Origin: JBFWWW01 sp050245975
Lineage (GTDB): Bacteria; Pseudomonadota; Alphaproteobacteria; Rhizobiales; Hyphomicrobiaceae
Length of the DNA: 8,826 nucleotides
Direction: 5' to 3'
Assembly (NCBI GenBank): GCA_050245975.1
Contig: JBFWWW010000169.1
Location: forward strand, 1 to 8,826
This document shows positions 1 to 6,705 of the stretch, piece by piece. A model generated the notes under the pieces. The model worked only from the letters and a program-made list of their open reading frames with translations, was not told the origin of the DNA and ran no database searches. Numbering within the stretch: position 1 is the first letter of the stretch; every line of letters begins with the position of its first letter. The translations under genes were made by a program, and so were the position numbers.

Positions 1-258
1 GCAGTCTTCGCCGATGCCGGTGCTCTGTTCGATGCCGGCACGAAGGCTCGCGCGCTCAATACGGAATGCGGTCCGGGTGGAGATCGTACGGTTGGTATCT
101 GCCTTGCGGAAGATCACACGATCCGGTCTTCGGCGGGTGTCAGCCTGATGTGGAACTCGCCGCTCGGCCCTCTGCGGTTCGACCTCGCCAAGGCGATCAC
201 CAAAGAGAAGTACGACGACGAGCAGATTTTCCGCTTCGGCGCCTCGACCAAATTCTGA
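1..258 (+). CDS. bamA: Outer membrane protein assembly factor BamA, C-terminal end (partial)
   Basis: The gene enters from the left edge in frame 1 and ends at TGA 256-258, giving 85 visible residues. They match the last strands of the BamA (Omp85) beta-barrel: a VFADAG strand, a polar loop, then SAGVSLMWNSPLGPLRFDLA and a closing FRFGASTKF strand that ends in Phe, as in the outer-membrane beta-signal. BamA is the core of the BAM complex, which folds and inserts outer-membrane proteins. The polar loop holds two Cys eleven residues apart (visible residues 23 and 34), which could form a disulfide on the cell surface; that is inference. Upstream POTRA domains and most of the barrel lie outside the window. 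Its place ahead of lpxD is the usual one in Alphaproteobacteria. Confidence 0.93.
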   Translation, partial: AVFADAGALFDAGTKARALNTECGPGGDRTVGICLAEDHTIRSSAGVSLMWNSPLGPLRFDLAKAITKEKYDDEQIFRFGASTKF

Positions 259-277
259 GCGCGTGACCAGTTCCTAA

Positions 278-301
278 CACCACCGCCCTGCGGCGGTGGT
301 G
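278..301 (+). other. Perfect 10-bp stem-loop between bamA and lpxD
   Basis: CACCACCGCC (278-287) pairs without mismatch with GGCGGTGGTG (292-301) around the tetraloop CTGC. The stem starts 20 nt after the bamA stop. No run of T follows (the next bases are CCCGCTG), so it is not a standard intrinsic terminator. It could be a partial terminator, a 3'-end stabiliser of the bamA message or a processing site that sets different bamA and lpx mRNA levels. The structure is seen; its role is inferred. The rest of 259-378 shows no gene. Confidence 0.6.
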
Positions 302-369
302 CCCGCTGTCGCGATCTGGCAGACTGCTCGCTCATGCCGGCCGACGGCCGCGCCGAACCCCCGATGGAT

Positions 370-373
370 GGGA
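370..373 (+). promoter_or_regulatory. Ribosome binding site choosing the lpxD start
   Basis: GGGA lies 5 nt before the ATG at 379. The in-frame ATGs at 334 and 364 have no purine-rich site ahead of them and would add residues that the LpxD family lacks, so 379 is preferred. Confidence 0.45.
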
Positions 374-378
374 TATCG

Positions 379-1419
379 ATGGAGCATCCCGGCTTCTTTG
401 AGCGTGCAGGCCCGTTTCCTCTCGGCGAGGTGGCGCAGAAGGTCGCTGCGGAACTGGCGCCGGGATGTGATCCGGCGCGCACCATTGCCGACGTCAAGCC
501 GCTTGCCGATGCCCAGCCGGGCGACATCACCTTTCTCGACAACCGCAAGTACCTGCCTCAGCTTGCCGCCACGCGGGCCAGCGCCTGCCTGATCGCACCG
601 GCGCTTGCCGGACGCGTGCCCGCCGCGACGAACGCGCTGCCGTCGAAGGCGCCGTACCGGTCGTTCGCGCTGGCGCTGCAACTCTTCTATCCGTCAGCCA
701 TGCAGCCGCGTGCGGCAATGGCAGGGCCCGGCGATCCGCACGTGCACCCGAGCGCCCGGATCGAGGAGGGGGCGCGGATAGAGCCGGGCGCGGTCGTCGG
801 CCGCGAGGCACAGGTGGGCCGGGGAACGACCGTCGCGGCAGGGGCCGTGGTCGGGTACAGGGTCACCGTCGGCCGCGACTGCTTCATCGGACCCAATGCC
901 AGCGTGATCCATGCCCTGCTCGGCGACCGCGTCCTCCTGCATGCCGGCGTCCGGATCGGGCAGGACGGCTTCGGGTTCGCCATGGGGCCGGGCGGCCACC
1001 TCAAGGTTCCCCAGATCGGCCGGGTCATCATCCAGGACGGCGTCGAGATCGGAGCCAACACCTGCATCGACCGGGGGGCCCTTAAGGATACGATCATCGG
1101 TGAGGGCACGAAAATTGATAATCTGGTCCAGATCGGGCACAACGTCGTCATCGGCCGCCACTGTGTGATCGTTGCGCAGGTCGGGATTTCCGGCTCGACC
1201 GAGCTTGGCGATTTCGTCGTCATGGGCGGGCATTCCGGTGCGGTCGGGCACGTGAAGATCGGCTCGGGCGCACAGATCGCGGGCGGCTCGCACGTCAAGA
1301 ACGACGTCCCGCCGGGAGCGCGGATGGGCGGCACGCCCGCCGTCCCGTTCCGGCAATGGGCGCGCCAGGTGGCGGCGATCAAGAAGCTGTCGGCGCCGGG
1401 CGGCGCGGACGAGGATTGA
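379..1419 (+). CDS. lpxD: UDP-3-O-(3-hydroxyacyl)glucosamine N-acyltransferase LpxD
   Basis: This cytoplasmic enzyme transfers a 3-hydroxyacyl chain from acyl carrier protein to the 2-amino group of UDP-3-O-acylglucosamine, the third committed lipid A step. From the ATG at 379 it has 346 residues, normal for the family. Residues 1-110 fit the N-terminal uridine-binding domain (PLADAQPGDITFLDN, then KAPYRSFALALQLF). Residues 120-310 are a left-handed parallel beta-helix of hexapeptide repeats, and a C-terminal helix follows (FRQWARQVAAIKKL). The catalytic His is expected to be His254 in QIGHNVVIG, matching His239 of E. coli. GQDGFGFA near 194-201 and CIDRGALKDT near 229-238 are family signatures. 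In-frame ATGs at 334 and 364 would lengthen the protein without family support. fabZ starts 49 nt downstream, in the same direction and probably the same transcript. Confidence 0.95.
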   Translation: MEHPGFFERAGPFPLGEVAQKVAAELAPGCDPARTIADVKPLADAQPGDITFLDNRKYLPQLAATRASACLIAPALAGRVPAATNALPSKAPYRSFALALQLFYPSAMQPRAAMAGPGDPHVHPSARIEEGARIEPGAVVGREAQVGRGTTVAAGAVVGYRVTVGRDCFIGPNASVIHALLGDRVLLHAGVRIGQDGFGFAMGPGGHLKVPQIGRVIIQDGVEIGANTCIDRGALKDTIIGEGTKIDNLVQIGHNVVIGRHCVIVAQVGISGSTELGDFVVMGGHSGAVGHVKIGSGAQIAGGSHVKNDVPPGARMGGTPAVPFRQWARQVAAIKKLSAPGGADED

Positions 1420-1468
1420 GTGCCTGTGTGCTGGCGCGCAAGCACTGAAGCTTTGGAGCATTGAGGAT

Positions 1469-1954
1469 ATGAGCGAGGGGCAGCCGAAGAAGACGGAACT
1501 GGGCACCGCGGACACCGTCCGCGTGATGCAGCTCCTGCCGCATCGCTATCCGTTTCTGCTTGTCGACCGCATGTACGACATGGACCGCGACGAGAGCGCG
1601 GTCGGCGTCAAGGCCGTGTCCATCAGCGAGCCGTACTTCCAGGGGCATTTTCCGGCATTCCCGGTGATGCCCGGCGTCCTCATCATCGAGGGTCTGGCGC
1701 AGACGGCCGGCGCGCTGTGCGTCAACTTCCTCGGCGCGACGTACAAGCCCCAGCTCGTCTACTTCATGGGGATAGACCGCGCGAAGTTCCGCCGCCCAGT
1801 GCTGCCGGGCGATACGCTGCACTATCATGTAAAAAAGATTCGCAGCCGCGGACGGGCCTGGCGCTTCTTCGGAGAGGCAAAGGTGAACGGTCAGGTCGTG
1901 GCTGAGGCCGAGATTTCAGCCATGATCTTGGATCAGGACGATGCCAAGCGGTAA
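1469..1954 (+). CDS. fabZ: 3-hydroxyacyl-[acyl-carrier-protein] dehydratase FabZ
   Basis: FabZ dehydrates (3R)-hydroxyacyl-ACP to trans-2-enoyl-ACP in fatty acid elongation, in the cytoplasm. The 161-residue product is a single hot-dog fold. Visible motifs are LLPHRYPFLLVDR (residues 22-34), the catalytic His60 in GHFP, and the catalytic Glu74 in MPGVLIIEGLAQ. The N terminus (LGTAD before the first core strand) resembles rhizobial FabZ, supporting the ATG at 1469. GGAG at 1455-1458 is a possible ribosome site 10 nt upstream; GAGGA at 1463-1467 is too close to the start. The gene sits between two acyltransferases that use the same hydroxyacyl-ACP substrates, so co-transcription may help balance phospholipid against lipid A. 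Its last 14 nt overlap lpxA in another frame. Confidence 0.96.
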   Translation: MSEGQPKKTELGTADTVRVMQLLPHRYPFLLVDRMYDMDRDESAVGVKAVSISEPYFQGHFPAFPVMPGVLIIEGLAQTAGALCVNFLGATYKPQLVYFMGIDRAKFRRPVLPGDTLHYHVKKIRSRGRAWRFFGEAKVNGQVVAEAEISAMILDQDDAKR

Positions 1955-2741
1955 TATCCATCCGACGGCGATCGTCGAGGACGGCGCACGGATCGGCGAT
2001 GGTGTCCGGATCGGACCCTACTGTCATGTCGGCCCGCACGTCAGTCTGGCTGAGGGCGTCGAGCTCGTCAGTCACGCCGTCATTGCCGGCCGCACCAGCA
2101 TCGGTGCGCGCACGCGCATCTTTCCCTTCGCCTCCATCGGCCACCAGCCGCAGGACCTGAAGTACAAGGGCGAGCCTTCGACGCTTGCCATCGGCGCCGA
2201 CTGCCTGATCCGCGAAGGCGTCACGATGAATCCCGGCACGGAAGGCGGCGGCATGACGACCGTCGTCGGCGACCGTTGCGCCTTCCTCGCCAACTCGCAT
2301 GTCGGCCACGACTGTCACATCGGCAACAACGTGATCTTCTCCAATAACGTCATGCTGGCGGGACATTGCACGGTCGGCGATTTCGTGATCCTCGGCGGCG
2401 GCGCAGCCGTGATCCAGTTCGCGCGCGTGGGCCCGCACGCCTTTCTCGGTGGCATGTCGGCCCTGGAGAACGACCTCATCCCCTACGGCATGGCGCTCGG
2501 CAACCGTGCCCACCTGTCCGGTCTCAATATCATCGGCCTGCAGCGGCGCGGGTTCGCGCGCGAGGACATCCACAATCTGCGCCGCGCCTATCGCCTCCTG
2601 TTCGCCAACGAGGGCACGCTCGCGGAGCGTATGGAGGATGTCGAGAAGGAGTTCGCCGGCCATCCGATCGTGGAGGAGATTGTCGCTTTCATTCGCGCCG
2701 GCGGTAAGCGTTCGATCTGCGTGCCGCATGCCGAGCAGTAG
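1941..2741 (+). CDS. lpxA: Acyl-ACP--UDP-N-acetylglucosamine O-acyltransferase LpxA
   Basis: LpxA moves a 3-hydroxyacyl chain from ACP to the 3-OH of UDP-GlcNAc, the first lipid A step. The 266 residues (E. coli has 262) form a left-handed beta-helix of hexapeptide repeats from about residue 5 to 185, then a helical C-terminal domain (LQRRGFAREDIHNLRRAYRL). The catalytic base is expected to be His123 in NSHVGHDC, matching E. coli His125; His120 and His142 match His122 and His144. Position 158 is Ile in VIQF, where E. coli has His160. Gly171 lines up with Gly173, the E. coli acyl-length ruler residue, which suggests a long chain of about C14 (inference). The start lies inside fabZ (14-nt overlap), with TTGGA at 1928-1932 as a possible ribosome site, so translation is probably coupled. 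Confidence 0.96.
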   Translation: MPSGNIHPTAIVEDGARIGDGVRIGPYCHVGPHVSLAEGVELVSHAVIAGRTSIGARTRIFPFASIGHQPQDLKYKGEPSTLAIGADCLIREGVTMNPGTEGGGMTTVVGDRCAFLANSHVGHDCHIGNNVIFSNNVMLAGHCTVGDFVILGGGAAVIQFARVGPHAFLGGMSALENDLIPYGMALGNRAHLSGLNIIGLQRRGFAREDIHNLRRAYRLLFANEGTLAERMEDVEKEFAGHPIVEEIVAFIRAGGKRSICVPHAEQ

Positions 2742-2756
2742 GCCGGCACGCCCGAC

Positions 2757-4022
2757 ATGACGCAGCGGATCGGCATTCTCGCTGGCGGCGGCGGTTTGCC
2801 CGTGGCCATCGCCGAGAGTGTGCTGGGCCATGGCGGCTCCGTCCATATCGTCGCGATCGACGGCGAGGCGGGCAGCGAGGTTCGCCGCTTTCCCCACACC
2901 ATCGTCAATTGGGGTCAGATCGGCCGCATGGTGGCGACCCTCAAGCGCGAGGGCGGCGGGCAGATGGTCATTGCCGGCGCCGTCAGGCGGCCTGACCTGC
3001 TCCGCATTCGCCCTGACCTCGGCTTCGTGCGCGGTGTCGCGCGCATCATGCAGCTCGTCGTGGCCGGTGGTGACGACAGCGTGCTCAGGCTCGTCGTGCG
3101 CTTCTTCGAGGAGCAGGGGCTGCATGTGCTCGGCGTCGATGACGTGGCACCGGATCTGGTTCTGGGCGCCGGTCCGCTCGGCCGGATCGCCCCGGACGAA
3201 GGCGCGCTCGCGGACGCACGCCGCGGATTTGCCGTTACGCGCGCGCTGGGCGACCTCGACGTCGGCCAGGCTGTCGCGGTTCGGGGCGGGCGCATCATCG
3301 CCATCGAGGGAGCCGAGGGCACCGATGCCATGCTGCGCCGCGTTGCCGCCGGGACGCCGGCGAGCGGCCGCTTTTCAGGCGCCGTCACCAAGGCGCCCAA
3401 GCCCGGCCAGGAGATGCGGGTCGATATGCCGGCCATCGGGCCGCGCACGGTGGAGCTCGCCGCGGCCGCCGGTATCGGCACGATCGCCGTCGAGGCAGGT
3501 GCGGTTCTGGCGCTCGACAGGCCGTTGCTGGTCGAGACGGCGGATGCCGCCGGTTGCAGCGTGACGGGACTTGTGCGCGAGCCGGTACAGCCGGTCGCGG
3601 CCGTTCCTGTCGCGCAAATCCGTATTGTGGGCCGATGCAGCCCCGAGCAGCGGGTCCGGGACGATATCGGGATCGGCCTCGAGGTCGAGCGGCGGTTGCG
3701 TCCGTTCGGTGCCGGCGAGGCTGCCGTGGTAGCGCGCCGGCACGTGCTGGCGGTTGCGGCGGGCGAGGGGATCGAGGGCGTGCTTGCACGCGCCGGAGGC
3801 CTGCGCCAGTGGGGAGATGGCCGCCGCTCCGCTCGCCGCGGTGTCCTGGTGTGCCGCGCCGAGGCGGGCGAGCCGCGCGAGATCCTGCGGCTTGTCTGCG
3901 ATCATCGCGTGCAGGGGGTGGTCGCGATCGCGTCCGGCGGCGATGCACCGGCATGGCGAGACGCCGCGCGAATTGCGGACGCCTCGGGCACCTTCCTCGG
4001 AATCGCAGAGCCGAGGCCATGA
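2757..4022 (+). CDS. lpxI: UDP-2,3-diacylglucosamine pyrophosphatase LpxI with a duplicated C-terminal domain
   Basis: LpxI cleaves UDP-2,3-diacylglucosamine to lipid X and UMP, replacing LpxH in Alphaproteobacteria. Residues 1 to about 136 are the N domain (GILAGGGGLPVAIAE; later GAVRRPDLLRIRPD). Residues about 137-272 are the catalytic C domain (GRIAP, GQAVAV, EGTDAMLRR, TKAPKPGQEMRVDMPAIGP), with Asp223 matching the essential Asp225 of Caulobacter LpxI. The family normally ends near here, at 270-290 residues. This protein runs on to 421. After a Pro/Val-rich linker (about 273-291), residues 292-416 resemble the C domain again (GRCSPE, GEAAVV, GEGIEGVLARAG, ADASG) but lack the KAPKP..RVDMP motif. 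Codons stay GC-rich at third positions throughout and no frameshift is visible. The start is 15 nt after the lpxA stop with a weak ribosome site; the end overlaps lpxB by 4 nt (ATGA). Confidence 0.92.
   Translation: MTQRIGILAGGGGLPVAIAESVLGHGGSVHIVAIDGEAGSEVRRFPHTIVNWGQIGRMVATLKREGGGQMVIAGAVRRPDLLRIRPDLGFVRGVARIMQLVVAGGDDSVLRLVVRFFEEQGLHVLGVDDVAPDLVLGAGPLGRIAPDEGALADARRGFAVTRALGDLDVGQAVAVRGGRIIAIEGAEGTDAMLRRVAAGTPASGRFSGAVTKAPKPGQEMRVDMPAIGPRTVELAAAAGIGTIAVEAGAVLALDRPLLVETADAAGCSVTGLVREPVQPVAAVPVAQIRIVGRCSPEQRVRDDIGIGLEVERRLRPFGAGEAAVVARRHVLAVAAGEGIEGVLARAGGLRQWGDGRRSARRGVLVCRAEAGEPREILRLVCDHRVQGVVAIASGGDAPAWRDAARIADASGTFLGIAEPRP
3630..4004 (+). repeat. Second, degenerate LpxI C-domain copy inside lpxI
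   Basis: Residues 292-347 of LpxI (3630-3797) align without gaps to residues 142-197 (3180-3347). By hand count 16 of 56 positions are identical, with many conservative changes. The similarity continues through GTIAVEAG (241-248) against GVVAIASG (387-394) and ADAAG (262-266) against ADASG (407-411). The second copy is about 5 residues shorter, with the loss falling around the catalytic Asp223 segment. Nucleotide similarity by eye is low, so the duplication is old. The copy is probably not catalytic; a structural, dimerisation or regulatory role is a guess. Confidence 0.72.
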
Positions 4023-5230
4023 GCAGAGCCAGCTCCGGAACAGCCGACGACCTGACGCTCTTTCTCGTTGCCGGCGAGCATTCGGGCGATGCCCTCGGCG
4101 GCAAGCTGATGGCGGAGATCAACCGGCGCCATCGCCGCCGCGTGCGTTACCTGGGTGTCGGCGGCGAAGCCATGGCGCGCGAGGGCCTGATTTCGCTCTT
4201 CCCGCTGGATGAGCTGGCGGTGATGGGGCCGGCCGCGATCCTGGCGCGCCTGCCGCGGCTCGTGCGCCGGGTCTACGGCACGGTCGCGGCGGTCGAGGCC
4301 GCGCGCCCCGATGCCCTGGTCATCATCGACAGCCCCGAATTCACCCATGCGGTCGCCCGCCGCGTGCGCCGCCGCAGTCCGCATGTGCCCATCATCGATT
4401 ACGTCAGTCCGAGCGTCTGGGCATGGCGGCCGGGGCGGGCGCGCAAGATGCGGCGCTACATCGATCACATCCTGGCATTGCTGCCCTTCGAGCCCGAGGC
4501 GCACCGGCGCCTCGGAGGCCCGCCGTGCACCTATGTCGGCCATCCGCTGATCGAGCGGCTGCCCGAGCTGGCGGCGATCGACACGACGCCGCTGGCGAGG
4601 CGCCTGCGCCTGTCGCCGCAACGTCCCCTGCTGGTCGTGCTTCCCGGCAGCCGCCGTTCGGAGGTGAAGTATCTTCTGCAGCCGTTCGGCGAGGCCATTG
4701 CGGGACTGTTGGCGCGGGGCCTGGATTTCGAGATCGCGGTGCCGGTCGTGCCGCACGTGCGCGCGCTCGTGGAAGCCGGCATCAAAACCTGGCCCCGCCA
4801 ACCGCTGTTGCTCGACGGCGAGCAGGACAAGTTCGCCGCTTTCCGGCTGGCGCGGGCGGCGCTGGCGGCTTCGGGCACGGTGACGTTGGAGCTGGCGCTC
4901 GCCGGTGCGCCGATGGTCGTCGGCTACAAGGTCGATCCGGTCGCCGCCGTACCGTTGCGACGCATGATCAAGGCGCCGTCCGTGGTGTTGCCAAGCCTCA
5001 TTCTCGGCGACGAGCAGATCTTTCCCGAGTTTCACCAGGAAGCGTGCACCGGTGAGGCTCTTGCTGCCGCTCTTGCGCCGCTGTTCCACGACACGCCGGA
5101 ACGCAAACGGCAGCTCCGCGCCATCGCCGAGCTGCCGCGATATCTGCAATTGCCGCACGGGACGCCGAGCGAGGCCGCCGCCGATGTCGTGCTGCGCTAT
5201 GCCGTCGCCGGCCGCACCCTCGAGCCTTGA
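4019..5230 (+). CDS. lpxB: Lipid-A-disaccharide synthase LpxB
   Basis: LpxB is a family GT19 glycosyltransferase at the inner-membrane face. It joins lipid X to UDP-2,3-diacylglucosamine to form the beta-1',6 disaccharide. The 403 residues are close to the usual 380-395. Visible motifs are FLVAGEHSGDALGGKL (residues 15-30), the proposed catalytic Asp104 in IIDSPEF (E. coli Asp98), YVSPSVWAWRPGR (128-140), VGHPLIE (173-179), LPGSRRSEV (208-216, with Arg212 matching E. coli Arg201) and ASGTVTLELAL...PMVVGYK (284-304). The start overlaps the lpxI stop as ATGA with GAGG at 4013-4016, so translation is probably coupled and LpxI passes its product to LpxB. It is the last gene of the operon: gltA lies on the opposite strand 12 bp beyond the stop. 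Confidence 0.96.
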   Translation: MSRASSGTADDLTLFLVAGEHSGDALGGKLMAEINRRHRRRVRYLGVGGEAMAREGLISLFPLDELAVMGPAAILARLPRLVRRVYGTVAAVEAARPDALVIIDSPEFTHAVARRVRRRSPHVPIIDYVSPSVWAWRPGRARKMRRYIDHILALLPFEPEAHRRLGGPPCTYVGHPLIERLPELAAIDTTPLARRLRLSPQRPLLVVLPGSRRSEVKYLLQPFGEAIAGLLARGLDFEIAVPVVPHVRALVEAGIKTWPRQPLLLDGEQDKFAAFRLARAALAASGTVTLELALAGAPMVVGYKVDPVAAVPLRRMIKAPSVVLPSLILGDEQIFPEFHQEACTGEALAAALAPLFHDTPERKRQLRAIAELPRYLQLPHGTPSEAAADVVLRYAVAGRTLEP

Positions 5231-5253
5231 GCCGGCAGCAGCTCAGCGCTTTT
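5227..5253 (+). terminator. Possible weak terminator after lpxB
   Basis: TTGAGC (5227-5232) can pair with GCTCAG (5241-5246; the outermost pair is a wobble) around an 8-nt loop, followed by CGC and four T (5250-5253). The hairpin spans both stop codons of the convergent lpxB and gltA genes. The stem is short and the T run sits 3 nt away, so this is a weak call; antisense RNA-polymerase collision or Rho could equally end transcription here. Confidence 0.25.
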
Positions 5254-6562
5254 CGATCGGGACGTACGAGCGTTGCGTGGGCCCGACATAGAGCTGGCGC
5301 GGACGGCCGATGCGCTGCTCCGGGTCCTCGATCATTTCCTTCCACTGCGCGATCCAGCCGACCGTGCGGGCGACTGCGAACAGCACCGTGAACATGGAGG
5401 TCGGGAAGCCCATCGCGCGCAGCGTGATGCCCGAATAGAAGTCGATGTTCGGGTAGAGCTTCTTCTCGACGAAGTAGTCGTCCTGCAGCGCGATGCGCTC
5501 CAGTTCCATCGCCACCTTGAGCAGCGGCTCGTTCTTGACGCCGAGAGCATCGAGCACCTCGTGGCAGGTCTGCTGCATGACCTTGGCGCGCGGATCGTAG
5601 TTCTTGTAGACGCGGTGGCCGAAGCCCATCAGGCGGAAGCCGGAATTCTTGTCCTTCGCCTTCTTGATGAACTCGGGGATGCGGTCGACCGTGCCGATCT
5701 CCTCGAGCATCTGCAGGGCGGCCTCGTTGGCGCCGCCGTGAGCGGGTCCCCACAGGCAGGCGATGCCGGCCGCGATGCAGGCAAACGGATTGGCGCCGGA
5801 CGAGCCCGCAAGGCGCACCGTCGATGTCGAGGCGTTTTGCTCGTGGTCGGCGTGCAGCGTCATGATGCGGTCGAGCGCCTTGGCGAGCACCGGATTGACC
5901 ACATAGGGCTCGCAGGGCACGGCGAAGCACATCTGCAGGAAGTTCGACGCGTAATCGAGCTCGTTGCGCGGATAGATGAAGGGCTGGCCGATCGAGTACT
6001 TGTAGGCCATCGCCGCCAGCGTCGGCATCTTGGCGATCATGCGGTGGCTGGCGATGACGCGCTGGGTCGGATCGTTGATGTCGGTGGAGTCGTGGTAGAA
6101 GGCCGAGAGGGCGCCGACGCAGCCGCACATGATGGCCATCGGATGCGCATCACGGCGGAAGCCCGTGAAGAAGCGCGTCATCTGCTCATGCACCATCGTG
6201 TGGCGCGAGATCGTGGTCCTGAACTGCTCGAGCTGTGCTTTCGTCGGCAGCTCGCCGTTGAGCAGGATGTAGCAGACCTCGATGAAGCTGGCGTTTTCGG
6301 CAAGCTGGTCGATCGGGTAGCCGCGATAGAGCAGGACGCCCTCGTCGCCGTCGATGTAGGTGATGTGCGAGACGCAGTTGGCTGTGGATGTGAAACCCGG
6401 ATCGTACGTGAAGCAGCCGGTATCCCGGTAAAGGCGCGTGACGTCGATGACGTCGGGGCCGATGGTGCCCGACCGAACCGGCATCTGGACCTGCTTGTTG
6501 TCGTAGATCAGCGAAGCCGTCTTGGCGCTCTGAGTCCCGGTTTGGCTGTCGCGAGCAGTCAT
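5243..6562 (-). CDS. gltA: Citrate synthase (type II, hexameric class)
   Basis: Citrate synthase condenses acetyl-CoA with oxaloacetate at the entry to the TCA cycle. The 439-residue product matches the bacterial type II form: FTYDPGFTSTANC (residues 51-63), ITYIDGDEGVLLYRGYPI (67-84), LHADHEQNASTSTVR (236-250), then the catalytic triad His275 in GPAHGGAN, His316 in GFGHRVYKNYDPRA and Asp374 in PNIDFYSG, equivalent to E. coli His264, His305 and Asp362. The C terminus (GRPRQLYVGPTQRSYVPIEKR region) is also typical. The ATG at 6562 is chosen because AAAGGA lies 8 nt upstream; a GTG at 6613 would add 17 unconserved residues. The long structured gap upstream suggests its own promoter, although read-through from gltX is possible. 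No link in function to the convergent lpx operon is apparent. Confidence 0.97.
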   Translation of the reverse strand: MTARDSQTGTQSAKTASLIYDNKQVQMPVRSGTIGPDVIDVTRLYRDTGCFTYDPGFTSTANCVSHITYIDGDEGVLLYRGYPIDQLAENASFIEVCYILLNGELPTKAQLEQFRTTISRHTMVHEQMTRFFTGFRRDAHPMAIMCGCVGALSAFYHDSTDINDPTQRVIASHRMIAKMPTLAAMAYKYSIGQPFIYPRNELDYASNFLQMCFAVPCEPYVVNPVLAKALDRIMTLHADHEQNASTSTVRLAGSSGANPFACIAAGIACLWGPAHGGANEAALQMLEEIGTVDRIPEFIKKAKDKNSGFRLMGFGHRVYKNYDPRAKVMQQTCHEVLDALGVKNEPLLKVAMELERIALQDDYFVEKKLYPNIDFYSGITLRAMGFPTSMFTVLFAVARTVGWIAQWKEMIEDPEQRIGRPRQLYVGPTQRSYVPIEKR

Positions 6563-6570
6563 GGCGCAAT

Positions 6571-6576
6571 TCCTTT
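6571..6576 (-). promoter_or_regulatory. Strong ribosome binding site of gltA
   Basis: On the minus strand AAAGGA precedes the ATG at 6562 by 8 nt. This is the best Shine-Dalgarno match in the window and it fixes the gltA start over the upstream GTG at 6613. Confidence 0.7.
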
Positions 6577-6705
6577 TCGGTGCTTTTGTGCAGTGCCCAC
6601 ATCCGTTCGCCACCGGTGGGCGGGGTCCGCGATTGGACCCGGGGAGAGCCTGCTCTGCCTAATATACATTTTGCACTGCGGCAAGCTGTCTGAAAGGTGC
6701 AGACG
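6577..6705 (-). promoter_or_regulatory. gltA upstream region with -10-like element and leader hairpins
   Basis: The gltX-gltA gap (6563-6742) holds no convincing gene. On the minus strand the only AT-rich stretch is AAAATGTATATTAGG near 6658-6672, whose TATATT (6661-6666) resembles a -10 box; I find no good -35 at normal spacing. If transcription starts just below it, the leader would be about 90 nt. It would contain the inverted repeat GGGTCC/GGACCC (6623-6628 with 6635-6640, 6-nt loop) and the palindrome CCACCGGTGG (6610-6619). The repeats are seen; the promoter is a guess. Confidence 0.3.

Noticed and set aside
334..378. Upstream lpxD starts at 334 or 364
   Set aside because: There is no ribosome site before either, and the added residues do not resemble LpxD N termini.
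1764..3125. A 453-codon minus-strand frame opposite fabZ, lpxA and lpxI
   Set aside because: It is a shadow of three conserved plus-strand genes, with biased Asp/Ala/His composition and no motif.
3554..4018. A long in-frame N-terminal extension of lpxB overlapping the lpxI 3' part
   Set aside because: LpxB starts normally a few residues before FLVAGEHSGD. The extension is Arg/Gly-rich shadow sequence, while the lpxI frame over the same bases matches its own C domain.
3612..4022. The idea that the LpxI extension is caused by a frameshift or lost stop
   Set aside because: The extension aligns in frame to the LpxI C domain, keeps GC-rich third positions and ends exactly in a 4-nt ATGA overlap with lpxB, so it looks like selected coding sequence.
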